A DNA stretch of 64,000 nucleotides from CAVQXR01 sp046330455 (GCA_046330455.1 JAXLSU010000007.1:1-64000); one strand, 5' to 3'; shown: positions 41,616 through 50,263, counted from the stretch's first letter. Notes: generated by a model not told the origin, from the letters alone. A program made the numbers and translations.

Positions 41616-41778
41616 ATGCTCGGTCAGACGCGGGCGCTGCGCGAGGGATTCGAGGACGTTCGGAGCGATCTCACGATCCTGATCGGTGCAACGATGCGGC
41701 TCAGCGGTAAAGCTGGACGAGGTTCTCTACCTGCTCCGGGAGGATGCCGATGGGGAAGAGGAGCGGGAGGACTCCTGA
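41616..41778 (+). pseudogene. Possible frameshifted small gene
   Basis: From ATG 41616 the frame reads as ordinary coding sequence for 31 codons ('MLGQTRALREGFEDVRSDLT' then 'ILIGATMRLSGK'). It then loses coding character, while the +1 frame from 41707 takes over with good codon use ('VKLDEVLYLLREDADGEEER') and ends at TGA 41776. A single-base indel near 41706 would join the two into a protein of about 54 residues. The alternative is two chance frames. The tail overlaps the start of the next small gene. No homologue is known to me. Confidence 0.3.
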
Positions 41779-41926
41779 GGAACGCCGGGAGGACGAGGAG
41801 TTCTGGCGCCGGGCTGCGGAACGGGTTGCCGAGAACGAGGCATACCTTGCCGCGCGCCGTGCAGAGCGCGAACGCCGGCGCCGGCGCCTGCAGCGCCTGA
41901 GCTTCGGCCTGCTGGGCCGCGCCTGA
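41750..41926 (+). CDS. Small highly charged helical protein
   Basis: 58 residues from ATG 41750, with GGGAGG at 41738-41743, six bases upstream (an in-frame ATG at 41744 is less well placed). Composition is almost entirely Arg, Glu and Ala with heptad-like spacing ('EERREDEEFWRRAAERVAENEAYLAARRA'), so a single long helix or coiled coil is expected. No known motif. It is convergent with asd, 6 bases away. Confidence 0.45.
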   Translation: MGKRSGRTPEERREDEEFWRRAAERVAENEAYLAARRAERERRRRRLQRLSFGLLGRA

Positions 41927-41932
41927 GCCCGC

Positions 41933-42898
41933 CTACGCGGGTAGCAGCTTCCGCTCGAGCAGGCCCTCGGCGACCTGGACGGCGTTCAGCGCAGCGCCCT
42001 TGCGGAGATTGTCGTTCACGATGAGCAGGGCCAGGACGTTGTCGGCGGTCGGATCGCGACGGACCCGCCCGACGTGCACGTCGTCGGTGCCGGCGACCTG
42101 GCCGGGCGTGGGCATGTCCGCGAGCCTGACGTACGGCGCCGCGGCGAGCGCCTCCCGGGCTTCGTCGGGCGAGAGGGCTCGCTCGGTCTCGACCCAGGCG
42201 GCCTGGGCATGGCCGACCATCACCGGGACCCGCATGCACGCCGCGTGCAGGGGGAGGTCGGGGAGATCGAGGATCTTGCGCGTCTCCTCGCGGAGCTTGT
42301 ACTCCTCCGAGAGCTCGTCGAACTCGCCCTCGGGCGCCCAGTCGATCGCGAGGTCGGCCTGCGAGGGCTGGGTCTCGCGGAGCCGCTGCATCGCGGCGTC
42401 ACCGGCGCCGGAGACCGACTGGTAGGTCGCGAGGCGGACGCGGGCGAGCCCGGCGGCCTCGTGGAGGGGCTTCAGCGCACACGTGAGCTGCATGGCGGAG
42501 CAGTTCGGGTTGGCGAGGATGCGGTCGTCGGCGCCGGCAGCGGCGTCGTTCACGCCCGCGACGACGAGCGGGATCCCGGGAGTCAGCCGGTAGGCGTCCG
42601 ACTTGTCGATCACGGTCGCACCGCCCTCGACCGCGAACGGGATGAGCTCGCGGCTCGTCGCGGTCCCGACCGAGAAGAAGCAGAGGTCGAGCCCGCCGGC
42701 CGTCAGCGTCGCGGGGGTCGCCTCCTCCACCGGAAGCTCGGCGTCTCCGAACCGGACGGTGGTGCCGGCCGACCTGGCGCTCGCAAACGCGCGCACATGG
42801 GCGAAGCCGCGCTGTGCGAGCAGCTCGAGGGTGACGGTTCCCACGGCGCCGGTCGCGCCCACGATGCCGATCCTGACTCCGTTCTCCATGCTCCTCAC
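41933..42898 (-). CDS. asd: Aspartate-semialdehyde dehydrogenase
   Basis: 321 residues from GTG 42898, which overlaps the lysC stop (GTGA); ATG 42889 is a possible alternative. NADP-binding 'VRIGIVGATGAVGTVTLELL', the nucleophile Cys in 'NPNCSAMQL', the substrate-binding 'YQSVSGAG' and the C-terminal 'RVPVMVGHAQAAWVETE' are all present. It reduces aspartyl phosphate to aspartate semialdehyde for lysine, threonine, methionine and diaminopimelate synthesis. Directly after lysC, which makes its substrate. Confidence 0.94.
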   Translation of the reverse strand: MRSMENGVRIGIVGATGAVGTVTLELLAQRGFAHVRAFASARSAGTTVRFGDAELPVEEATPATLTAGGLDLCFFSVGTATSRELIPFAVEGGATVIDKSDAYRLTPGIPLVVAGVNDAAAGADDRILANPNCSAMQLTCALKPLHEAAGLARVRLATYQSVSGAGDAAMQRLRETQPSQADLAIDWAPEGEFDELSEEYKLREETRKILDLPDLPLHAACMRVPVMVGHAQAAWVETERALSPDEAREALAAAPYVRLADMPTPGQVAGTDDVHVGRVRRDPTADNVLALLIVNDNLRKGAALNAVQVAEGLLERKLLPA

Positions 42899-44169
42899 TC
42901 CGGCTGGGTCGCGAGCCCGAGCTCGTCATGCAGCGCCTGCACCACGTGCTCGACCTCGCCGACGGGGACGTAGAAGGCGATCTTGATCGGGGAGGTCGAG
43001 ATGAACTGCGGCTCGATCGCGAGGCCGCGGAGCGTCTGGAACGTCCGTGCGGCGATGCCCGGATGGCTCTTCATGCCGGCGCCGACGACGCTGACCTTCC
43101 CGAGCTCGTCGTACTCCGACCAGCTCGCCCCGAGGCGGTCGAGCGTACCGGCGGTGACCGGCCGATCCCCGGCGGGCGCCGAGAAGACGATCACGTCGGC
43201 GCTCGTCTGGATGATCGTGTCGACGTTGACGTGCCCGTCGGCGAGAGCCGAGAAGAGCTCGGCCGGCTGCGCGCCGTGCACCCGGTACACCGTCTCCTCG
43301 GTGGTGTATGTCACACCCGAGATGATCGCCTTCTCCATGCGCCGATCGCTCTCCTCGACCACCCACGTGCCCGGCTCGTCGGTGAAGGTCGAGCGAACGT
43401 GGAGCGTGACCCCGTGATTGCGGGCGAACTCGACCGAGCGTAGCTGAAGGACCTTTGCTCCCGCGGCAGCCAGCTCGAGCATCTCCTCGTAGCTGACGGC
43501 GGCGAGCTTCCGCGCGTCCGGGACGAGCCGTGGGTCGGCGCTGAAGACCCCGTCGACATCCGTGTAGATCTCGCAGGCCTCCGCCCGAAGCGATGCGGCG
43601 AGCGCGACGGCGGTCGTGTCGGAGCCGCCGCGACCGAGCGTCGTGATGTCGCGGCCCTCGGACATGCCCTGGAACCCGGCGACGAGGACGATGCGGGCGC
43701 CGTCCAGGGCGGCGTCGATGCGACGTGCCCTCACCTCCCTGATCTTCGCCTTCCCGTGGATCTCGTCGGTGATGATCCCCGCCTGCGATCCGGTCAGCGA
43801 CACCGCCTCGGTTCCGAGGTCGTTGATCGCCATCGCGACGAGCGCGCACGAGATCCGCTCGCCCACCGAGAGCAGCATGTCCAGCTCGCGGGGGTCCGGG
43901 CGGTTGGAGACCTCGCCTGCGAGGCGAATCAGATCGTCGGTCGTCTTCCCCATCGCCGAGACGACCCCCACGACCCGGGTGCCGGCCGCGCGGGTCTCGA
44001 CGAGTCGCCGCGCGACCTGGCGAATCCGATCGGGATCCCCGACCGAGGTGCCGCCGAACTTCATCACGACGGTTGCGGCGGCACGCTTCCCGGCCGTGTC
44101 CCGATCGGACACCGTCACATCCGCACTGCAGGGGCCGGATCTCATCCGGCCCTCCTCGACCCGGGTCAC
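42895..44169 (-). CDS. lysC: Aspartate kinase
   Basis: Up to 424 residues. The kinase core starts 'VVMKFGGTSVGD', then 'ISCALVAMAINDLG', 'LGRGGSDTTAVALAASL' and 'EIYTDVDGVFSADPR'. The C-terminal third holds two ACT domains ('EETVYRVHGAQP', 'KVSVVGAGMKSHPGIAARTFQTL') for feedback control by lysine/threonine. The ATG at 44169 overlaps the recR stop (ATGA). The family usually starts only a few residues before 'VVMKFGG', so a downstream GTG (for example 44112) could be the true start. First enzyme of the aspartate pathway. Confidence 0.92.
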   Translation of the reverse strand: MTRVEEGRMRSGPCSADVTVSDRDTAGKRAAATVVMKFGGTSVGDPDRIRQVARRLVETRAAGTRVVGVVSAMGKTTDDLIRLAGEVSNRPDPRELDMLLSVGERISCALVAMAINDLGTEAVSLTGSQAGIITDEIHGKAKIREVRARRIDAALDGARIVLVAGFQGMSEGRDITTLGRGGSDTTAVALAASLRAEACEIYTDVDGVFSADPRLVPDARKLAAVSYEEMLELAAAGAKVLQLRSVEFARNHGVTLHVRSTFTDEPGTWVVEESDRRMEKAIISGVTYTTEETVYRVHGAQPAELFSALADGHVNVDTIIQTSADVIVFSAPAGDRPVTAGTLDRLGASWSEYDELGKVSVVGAGMKSHPGIAARTFQTLRGLAIEPQFISTSPIKIAFYVPVGEVEHVVQALHDELGLATQPE

Positions 44170-44756
44170 ATCTCCCGCCGGCCGGTGAGCGCGCGGCCCA
44201 GGGTGACCTCGTCTGCGTACTCGAGGTCGCTTCCGACCGGAAGGCCGCTGGCAAGCCGCGTGACCCTGACCTGGCCGCGCAGCCGCTCGGCGATGAACCC
44301 GGCCGTCGCCTCTCCGGTCATCGTCGGGTTCGTGGCGAGCACCACCTCCGCCACACCGCCGCGCTCGACGCGGCGGAACAGCTGCTCGAGCCGCAGGTCG
44401 GACGGCTCGACACCGTCGATCGGCGACAGCGCCCCGCCGAGCACCTGGTAGACGCCGCGGTACTCGTGTGTCCGCTCGAGGGAGATGAGGTCTGCGGGCT
44501 GCTCGACGACGCAGATCACCGAGTGGTCACGCCGGGCATCGCGGCAGATGCTGCAGGTCTCTTCCTCGGTCAGGTTGCCGCATTCGCGGCAGAAGCCGAT
44601 CCGCTCCTTCGCCTCGCGGATCGCGTCGGCGAGCGCGAGCGCCTCTTCCTTCGACGCTCTCAGGATGTGGAACGCGAGGCGCTGGGCGGTGCGGGTCCCG
44701 ACCCCGGGCAGCCGGGTCAGCTGGGCGACGAGGTTCTCGAGGACGGGAGAGACCAC
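44166..44756 (-). CDS. recR: Recombination mediator RecR
   Basis: 196 residues. Helix-hairpin-helix N-terminus ('LTRLPGVGTRTAQRLAFHIL'), a four-Cys zinc finger ('FCRECGNLTEEETCSICRD'), and the Toprim domain ('VICVVEQPADLISLERTHEYRGVYQVLGGALSPIDG', 'ATNPTMTGEATA'). Works with RecF/RecO to load RecA at gaps. GTG start. It lies in the conserved dnaX-ybaB-recR cluster. Confidence 0.95.
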   Translation of the reverse strand: MVSPVLENLVAQLTRLPGVGTRTAQRLAFHILRASKEEALALADAIREAKERIGFCRECGNLTEEETCSICRDARRDHSVICVVEQPADLISLERTHEYRGVYQVLGGALSPIDGVEPSDLRLEQLFRRVERGGVAEVVLATNPTMTGEATAGFIAERLRGQVRVTRLASGLPVGSDLEYADEVTLGRALTGRREM

Positions 44757-44798
44757 GGCCGTATTCTTGCGGCCGGGTCGTACGCCGCCGCGCGGTGG

Positions 44799-45119
44799 TC
44801 ACATGCCGGGAAGCCCGAGCCCCCCGAGGCCGCCCATCGCGCCGCCGAGCTTCGACTGCATGAGGTCCTGAGCGTTGCGCAGCGCCTCGTTGACGGCCGC
44901 GAGCACCATGTCCTCGAGCATCTCCGGATCCTCGGGGTCGATCGCCGCAGGATCGATCTTCACCGCGACGAGCTCGCCGGCGCCCGTGGCCTTCACCTTC
45001 ACCATCCCGCCGCCGACGGAGGCCTCGACGATCTCGCCGGCGAGCTCCTCCTGGGCCTGCGCCATCTGGGCCTGCATCTCCGCGACCTGCTTGAGCATCT
45101 TGTTCATGTCCATCTTCAT
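44799..45119 (-). CDS. ebfC: YbaB/EbfC nucleoid-associated protein
   Basis: 106 residues from ATG 45119 ('MKMDMNKMLKQVAEMQAQMAQAQEEL'), with GGGAG about 8 bases upstream; 10 bases after the dnaX stop. A long N-terminal helix, then 'VEASVGGGMVKVKATGAGELVAVKIDP' and a second helix 'MLEDMVLAAVNEALRNAQ' give the dimeric tweezer fold that binds DNA. The Gly/Met-rich tail is usual. Position between dnaX and recR is the typical one. Confidence 0.93.
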   Translation of the reverse strand: MKMDMNKMLKQVAEMQAQMAQAQEELAGEIVEASVGGGMVKVKATGAGELVAVKIDPAAIDPEDPEMLEDMVLAAVNEALRNAQDLMQSKLGGAMGGLGGLGLPGM

Positions 45120-45129
45120 CGGGCGCTCC

Positions 45130-46770
45130 CTAGCCTTCGTCGTTGATCTCACGGGCGTCGAACGTCTGCTTGAACAGCGAGACGAGGTCGTCCTCGCCTG
45201 GTGGGTGCTCGATCTCGGTGCCTTCCTCCTCGTGCTCGGCCTCGCCGACCGTGAACGACAGCGACAGCCGCTCGCCCGTGACCTCGGCGAGCACGGCTGC
45301 GAGCACGTCGGCGTTCTTCGGGTCCTCCGCGAGGTTTCGGTGGAACGATGCGGAGGCGGGGAACTCGACCACGAGCGACCTGCCTGACAGCTCGACCGGC
45401 CTGGACTCGCGAAACACCGAGCCGACGGGAATCGAGCGGTTGCCGACTTCGAGCAGGACGATGGGCTCCCACTGCTGGCGCAGGTGGTCGAGGTCGAGCG
45501 CCGCCGCGGGGGCAGGATCGCCGGGCGGAGGCGCCGGTGCCTCGGTCGGGGCGGGCGGCGGGGCTGCCTGCGCCGGTTGTGGCTCCGCCGCGGTCGCGTG
45601 GCTCGCGGGGGCGGGTGCCTGCGTGACGCGGCTCACCCGGGCCTCGAGCTGCTCGAGGCGCAGGAGCATGGCCTCGCGCGAGACGTCGTGCTCCGGCTGG
45701 GTGACCTTGACGAGCGCGAGCTCGAGCGGGAGCCGCGGGTCGCCGCCCTGGCGGATGTCCTCGACGGCGACGGCGAGCAGGTCGATCAGCCTCAGGACGG
45801 TTACGGGGCCGAGCTGGTTCGCCTGCTGGCGGAGCCGGTCGCGTGTCTCGTCGGTGACGGGCAGCGAGTCGGGCACCTCGCCCATGTGCTGGACGAGCAT
45901 CAGATGGCGTAGGTGCTCGAGCAGCTCGCCGACGAGCCGGGCGAGGTCCTGGCCCTGGTCGGCGAGCTCCTCGATGAAGGTGAGCACGCCCGGGGTGTCG
46001 CCGTCGACGACGAGGTCGCAGAGGCGAAACAGCGCCTCCTCCTCGACCGCGCCGAGCAGCTCGAGCACGGCGTTGACGGTGATCGCGCCGCCGGTCGCGG
46101 CCGACAGCTGGTCGAGCGTCGACACGGCGTCGCGAAAGCTTCCGCGCGCGCTCCGCGCGACGAGCGCGAGCCCGGCGTCGGGGACCTCGATCGACTCGCC
46201 GTCGGCGACGCGGCGCAGCAGGCGGGTGAGCTCGGCCAGGCGCGGGCGCTCGAACCGGAACGTCTGACAGCGCGAGCGGACGGTTCCGAGGAGCTTGTCG
46301 ACGTCGGTCGTGCAGAAGATGAACACGAGGTGGGGCGGGGGCTCCTCGATCAGCTTCAACAGCGCGTTGAACGCTGCATCCGTGAGCTGGTGGGCCTCGT
46401 CGAGGATGTAGACCTTGTAGCGCCCCTCGACGGGCTGGAGGATCACGTGCTCGCGGATCTCGCGGATGTCGTCGATTCCGCGCTGGGATGCGGCGTCCAT
46501 CTCGATCACGTCGAGCGACGTGCCGGCGGCGATGGTACGGCAGGAGTTGCACTGCCGGCACGGGCTCGCGGTCGGGCCCTGCTCGCAGTTCAGCGACTTG
46601 GCGAGGATGCGGGCGAGCGAGGTCTTCCCGGTTCCGCGCGGGCCCGCGAACAGGTACGCCTGGCGGGCCTGATCGCGCTCGATCGCGTTGCGCAGCGTGC
46701 GCACGACCGCCTCCTGCCCGACGACCTCGTCGAAGTCGAGCGGGCGGTACTTCCGGTAGAGCGCGGTCAT
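45130..46770 (-). CDS. dnaX: DNA polymerase III subunit gamma/tau
   Basis: 546 residues. AAA+ clamp-loader domain: 'LYRKYRPLDFDEVVGQE', Walker A 'GPRGTGKTSLAR', zinc-binding Cys in 'CEQGPTASPCRQCNSC', 'EMDAASQRGIDDIREI', Walker B 'YILDEAH' and sensor 'FIFCTTDVDKL'. After residue 370 is a Pro/Ala linker, then a tau-type C-terminal domain. I looked for a programmed-frameshift A-run and saw none. It loads the beta clamp. ATG 46770 with the SRP RNA gene upstream on the same strand. Confidence 0.95.
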   Translation of the reverse strand: MTALYRKYRPLDFDEVVGQEAVVRTLRNAIERDQARQAYLFAGPRGTGKTSLARILAKSLNCEQGPTASPCRQCNSCRTIAAGTSLDVIEMDAASQRGIDDIREIREHVILQPVEGRYKVYILDEAHQLTDAAFNALLKLIEEPPPHLVFIFCTTDVDKLLGTVRSRCQTFRFERPRLAELTRLLRRVADGESIEVPDAGLALVARSARGSFRDAVSTLDQLSAATGGAITVNAVLELLGAVEEEALFRLCDLVVDGDTPGVLTFIEELADQGQDLARLVGELLEHLRHLMLVQHMGEVPDSLPVTDETRDRLRQQANQLGPVTVLRLIDLLAVAVEDIRQGGDPRLPLELALVKVTQPEHDVSREAMLLRLEQLEARVSRVTQAPAPASHATAAEPQPAQAAPPPAPTEAPAPPPGDPAPAAALDLDHLRQQWEPIVLLEVGNRSIPVGSVFRESRPVELSGRSLVVEFPASASFHRNLAEDPKNADVLAAVLAEVTGERLSLSFTVGEAEHEEEGTEIEHPPGEDDLVSLFKQTFDAREINDEG

Positions 46771-46854
46771 GAGCTCGTAGGGAAAACCATGCTTCCCCTA
46801 CGGTACCCCTTCTTCGGCGGGCGCTCTGCGCTCGCAGGATGCACGGTCGAGGGG

Positions 46855-46950
46855 CCTGGTAGCCGGCTGAGCCCGGCTACCAGGTGTGTGCATCCGGGAG
46901 CGGAGCGAACCGGGGAGGGGGTTCGCGGGGGAAACCCGGTTTCCCCCGCG
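46855..46950. other. Two strong perfect hairpins between the SRP RNA gene and dnaX
   Basis: First: CCTGGTAGCCGG (46855-46866) pairs perfectly with 46873-46884 around a 6-base loop. Second: CGCGGGGGAAA (46924-46934) pairs perfectly with 46940-46950 around a 5-base loop. Neither is followed by a T-run on either strand. They lie downstream of the SRP RNA on the minus strand and upstream of dnaX, so they may end the SRP transcript or protect or process it. Apart from these and the SRP RNA I see nothing in the gap 46771-47296. Confidence 0.6.
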
Positions 46951-47014
46951 ATAGGCCCGGTCGCGCACCTTGCTTCGTGGGCACGCCCGAGACGGTGCCG
47001 GCGACGCTCGCTCG

Positions 47015-47111
47015 GGCCAGGCTGCTCCGCGGCACCTGAGAGGCTCCGCTTAGCGCTGCTTCCTCCCGGACCTGACGCGGTTCACAGGCTCCCATCGCGC
47101 GGAACCTGGCC
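47015..47111 (-). ncRNA. ffs: Signal recognition particle RNA (small bacterial type)
   Basis: On the minus strand the highly conserved SRP core TCAGGTCCGGGAGGAAGCAGC (given here only as its position, 47055-47075) is present, with a GGGA tetraloop in place of GGAA. The ends GGCCAGG (47111-47105) and CCTGGCC (47021-47015) pair, giving a 97-nt small SRP RNA hairpin. It binds Ffh and targets nascent membrane proteins. Location beside dnaX is common in bacteria. The true ends may extend a few bases. Confidence 0.9.
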
Positions 47112-47296
47112 GTCAACACTCGCGGCGCGAGCCCTATCTCGAACGGAACCCCCTCGGCAAGGAATTCAGCCCCGCTGTAGCGGATTGCGGGTTCAGGGAA
47201 CCGCTAGCTCCCCGCCTAGCGCGACCGGGCTCACCGATCGTAGCAGCGACCGTCGTGCCGGTCGGGTTCTGCTCGCCGTCGGCTTCCGGAGCGCCG

Positions 47297-47731
47297 TCAG
47301 GCTGCGTCGATGCGAACCTGCTCACCCGGCGCCAGGCAGGGCACGATGCTCATGTCATGGTGGTGGCGCAGGAGGAGCCGGCTGCCGTCGGCGAGCCGCA
47401 GCTCGTTCAGGCAGTGTGAGATGCCGGCCTCATCCGGGGCGCAGTTCGTGTCCGTCAGAACCGTCGCGACCGCTGCCGTCGCGGGCATCGTTCCCTCGAC
47501 GAGCTCTGCGTTGAGATGCGATGGGGTCGGCGAGGGGACGGTGGTACCGTCGCCCACGACGAGCACGGTTCGCAGCTCCGCGGCCTCCTCGACCGGCGGG
47601 TGCCCGACGCTGGTTGGCGGCTGCTTTGCCCCGCCGCAGCCGACGAGCAGGAGCGCGCCCGCCCCGACTGCGGCGAGTGCGGCAATCCGTACCGCCCGGC
47701 GCCTGACGTACGCGCTCAGCGACGTACCCAT
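47297..47731 (-). CDS. Small putative lipoprotein
   Basis: 144 residues from ATG 47731; TATCGT at 47738-47743 is 6 bases upstream. Basic N-region 'YVRRRAVR', hydrophobic core and lipobox 'LLLVGC' with lipidated Cys32. The mature part has two further Cys ('DTNCAPDEAGISHCLNEL') and ends 'LLLRHHHDMSIVPCLAPGEQVRI', with a HHH cluster that could bind metal. No family recognised. The neighbour is a heavy-metal ATPase on the same strand, so a metal-related role is a guess only. Confidence 0.6.
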   Translation of the reverse strand: MGTSLSAYVRRRAVRIAALAAVGAGALLLVGCGGAKQPPTSVGHPPVEEAAELRTVLVVGDGTTVPSPTPSHLNAELVEGTMPATAAVATVLTDTNCAPDEAGISHCLNELRLADGSRLLLRHHHDMSIVPCLAPGEQVRIDAA

Positions 47732-47877
47732 ACGTGCACGATACGCAGCCGACAGCACACCGTCATCCAGGGAAGCCCGCACGTCCGCTCAGCGGAATCT
47801 ACGGATCGACGAAGGACGCGGATCCCCGGACCGATCAGCGACGGCTGGCGATCGGCCCGGACGGCCCTCCCCGTTCC

Positions 47878-50007
47878 TCAGCGGAGCCGGAGCCGCTTCA
47901 GCCACAGCGCGTTGAGGGCGACGAGGAGGGAGGATCCGGACATCGAGATCGCGGCGAGCTCGGGTCGGAGGGTGAAGCCGAGGGCGGCGAAGGCTCCGGC
48001 GGCAACGGGGAGGGCGAGGGAGTTGTAGCCGATCGCCCAGCCGAGGTTCTGGCGCATCTTCTGTGCGGTGGCGCGCCCGATCGTGATCGCGGCGGCGATG
48101 TCGAGGGGGTCGGAGCGCATGAGGACGACGTCGGCGGTCTCGATCGCGACGTCGGTGCCGGCGCCGATCGCGATCCCGACGTCGGCCCGGGCGAGGGCGG
48201 GGGCGTCGTTGACGCCGTCGCCGACCATCGCGACCGTGCGGCCCTGCGCCTGGAGCTCTGCGACCCTGGCGGCCTTGTCGCCGGGGAGGACCTCGGCGAG
48301 GATCTCGTCGATCCCGAGCTCGGCGGCGATCCGCTCTGCCGTGGCGCGGTTGTCGCCGGTGAGCATCACGGTGCGGATCCCGAGCTCGTGGAGGGCGCGC
48401 ACGGCGTCGGCGGCCGTCTCGCGGGGCGCGTCGGCGATCGCGATCACCGCGGCGGCGCGACCGTCGAGAGCGACGTGGACGACGGTTCGGCCCTGGCCCG
48501 CGAGCGTTCCGGCATCGTCGGCGAGCCCGTCGAGGGGGATCTGTTCGCGCTCGAGGAGGCGGGCGTTGCCGATCGCGAGGGTGTGCCCCTGGACGGTCGC
48601 GAGCGCGCCGTGGCCGGGAACCGCTTCGAACCGTTCCACGGGCGCGTGAGGGAGCCGGCCCTCTCGGGCGGCGTCGACGATTGCCCCGGCGAGTGGGTGC
48701 TCGCTCTCGCGCTCGGCGGCCGCGACGAGCTGCAGGAGCTCGTCTTCGTCCGTCCCGCTGGCGGTGCGGATCTCGACGACCTGCGGCTCACCTCTGGTGA
48801 GGGTGCCGGTCTTGTCGAGGACGACAGTGTCGAGCTTCGCGGTCTGCTCGAGCGCGATCGCGTGCTTGAAGAGGATGCCGCGGCGGGCGCCGAGGCCGGT
48901 GCCGACCATGATCGCGGTCGGCGTGGCGAGGCCGAGCGCGTCGGGGCAGGTGACCACGACGACGGTGATCGCAAACAGGAGGGCGTCGAGCGCGCTGCGG
49001 TCGAGGAGCGCATACCAGGCGAGGAAGGTGAGCAGGCCGCCGATCAGGGCGACGAGGACGAGCCAGAACGCGGCGCGGTCGGCGAGGCGCTGGGCGGGGG
49101 CTTTGGAGCTCTGGGCTTCCTGGACGAGCGCGACGATCTGGGCGAGCGCAGTGTCGGAGCCGATCGCGGTCGCCCGGGCCCGGAGGACGCCGTTCCTGTT
49201 GATCGTGGCGCCGATCAGGGCGGCACCTGGGTGCTTGGAGACGGGGAGGCTCTCGCCGGTCACCATCGACTCGTCGACCTCGCTCTCGCCTTCGAGCACG
49301 AGCGCGTCGACGGGCACCTTGGCACCGGGCCGGACGAGGAGGAGCTCGCCGACCTCGATCTCGGCGGTGGGGATCTCGACGGGCTCCCCGTCGCGGATCA
49401 CGGTCGCCGTCGGCGGGGCGAGGTCGAGCAGGGCCCGGATCGCGTCGTTGGCGCCGCCGCGGGCGCGCATCTCGAACCAGTGGCCGAGCAGCACGAACGC
49501 GGACAGGAATGCGGCGGCTTCGTAGAAGACCTCGCCGTCGATCCAGAAGGTCGCGGCGACCGAGTAGAGCCAGCCGGTCCCGATCGCGACCGCGACGAGC
49601 ACCATCATGTCGAGCGTGCGGGCACGCAGAGCGTGGTAGGCGCCGGCGAAGAAGATCCAGGACGAGTAGAGCACGACGGGGAGGCTGAGCAGCAGCTGCC
49701 AGAGCTCGGCGTCGATCCCGCCCGGGGTGGGGAGCGTGCGGCCGAGGAGGCTCTCCCCGAGCGGCGACCAGAGCGCGATCGGGGTCGCGAAGGCGACCGC
49801 GACGAGGAAGCGGTTGCGCAGATCACGCGCCATCGCCTGCATCGACGTTCCGGCGTGGCTGCCGTGCCCGTGGCGGCCGGCGTGCCCGGCGGCGGGCACG
49901 GGCGCCTCGTGCTCCGTGAGCGAGTCGTGGACGTGATCGGGGCCCGGGCGGTGGGAGTGCAGGCCACCGGGGTGGACGACCGTGGCTGTCTGAGAGCGGT
50001 GTGTCAT
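47878..50007 (-). CDS. Heavy-metal (copper-type) P1B ATPase with CPD motif
   Basis: 709 residues. His-rich N-terminus of about 55 residues (12 His) instead of CxxC metal domains, as in CopB-type pumps. Eight membrane segments; actuator 'VDESMVTGESLPV', phosphorylation site 'DKTGTLTRGEP', nucleotide domain 'GHGALATVQG', hinge 'MVGDGVNDAPALARADVGIAIG'. The transmembrane metal motif is 'TCPDALGLATPTA': CPD where CopA has CPC and CopB has CPH. Likely exports Cu (or a similar soft metal). ATG 50007 lies 6 bases after a TATTTT -10 box, so it is probably leaderless, and a CsoR-like operator is in the promoter. Confidence 0.92.
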   Translation of the reverse strand: MTHRSQTATVVHPGGLHSHRPGPDHVHDSLTEHEAPVPAAGHAGRHGHGSHAGTSMQAMARDLRNRFLVAVAFATPIALWSPLGESLLGRTLPTPGGIDAELWQLLLSLPVVLYSSWIFFAGAYHALRARTLDMMVLVAVAIGTGWLYSVAATFWIDGEVFYEAAAFLSAFVLLGHWFEMRARGGANDAIRALLDLAPPTATVIRDGEPVEIPTAEIEVGELLLVRPGAKVPVDALVLEGESEVDESMVTGESLPVSKHPGAALIGATINRNGVLRARATAIGSDTALAQIVALVQEAQSSKAPAQRLADRAAFWLVLVALIGGLLTFLAWYALLDRSALDALLFAITVVVVTCPDALGLATPTAIMVGTGLGARRGILFKHAIALEQTAKLDTVVLDKTGTLTRGEPQVVEIRTASGTDEDELLQLVAAAERESEHPLAGAIVDAAREGRLPHAPVERFEAVPGHGALATVQGHTLAIGNARLLEREQIPLDGLADDAGTLAGQGRTVVHVALDGRAAAVIAIADAPRETAADAVRALHELGIRTVMLTGDNRATAERIAAELGIDEILAEVLPGDKAARVAELQAQGRTVAMVGDGVNDAPALARADVGIAIGAGTDVAIETADVVLMRSDPLDIAAAITIGRATAQKMRQNLGWAIGYNSLALPVAAGAFAALGFTLRPELAAISMSGSSLLVALNALWLKRLRLR

Positions 50008-50013
50008 AGTGAG

Positions 50014-50042
50014 AAAATACCCTATAGGGGTATATCCGTCAA
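50014..50042 (-). promoter_or_regulatory. Copper-ATPase promoter with CsoR-like operator
   Basis: On the minus strand: -35 TTGACG (50042-50037), 17-base spacer, -10 TATTTT (50019-50014), ATG six bases further. The spacer holds the imperfect palindrome ATACCCCTATAGGGTAT (50033-50017), which matches the TACCC-N-GGGTA form of copper-responsive CsoR sites. It is one of the few AT-rich spots here. No csoR gene is in the window. Confidence 0.7.
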
Positions 50043-50190
50043 GAGCGTCGATCCGGTCGCGTCCAGACCGAGGTGAAGACAGCCCGGGGCGCGTCGGTGC
50101 CCGGGCTACGGGGTGTCAGGCCGAACCGACTCGCTCTGGCCGGTGGGCCCGGGCGGCCGGTCGGCCCGGTGCTATCCTCGCGAGACGCTG

Positions 50191-50262
50191 GGGCGCATAG
50201 CTCAGCGGGAGAGCGCCCGCTTCACACGCGGGAGGTCCCTGGTTCGATCCCAGGTGCGCCCA
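50191..50262 (+). tRNA. tRNA-Val (anticodon CAC)
   Basis: 72 bases. Acceptor GGGCGCA (50191-50197) pairs with TGCGCCC (50255-50261), discriminator A50262. D-arm GCTCAGCGGGAGAGC; anticodon stem CCCGC/GCGGG with loop TTCACAC and anticodon CAC at 50223-50225; T-arm CCTGG-TTCGATC-CCAGG. CCA is not encoded. Its 3' end is the integration site of the element that follows. Confidence 0.97.
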
Positions 50263-50263
50263 T
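50249..50263. repeat. attL core in the tRNA-Val 3' end
   Basis: CCCAGGTGCGCCCAT, covering the T-arm 3' strand, acceptor strand and discriminator of tRNA-Val. It is identical to 56673-56687. Integration keeps the tRNA intact, as usual for tyrosine integrases. Confidence 0.88.

Noticed and set aside
45130..46770. Programmed frameshift in dnaX
   Set aside because: No A-rich slippery sequence seen; the tau-length frame is continuous.
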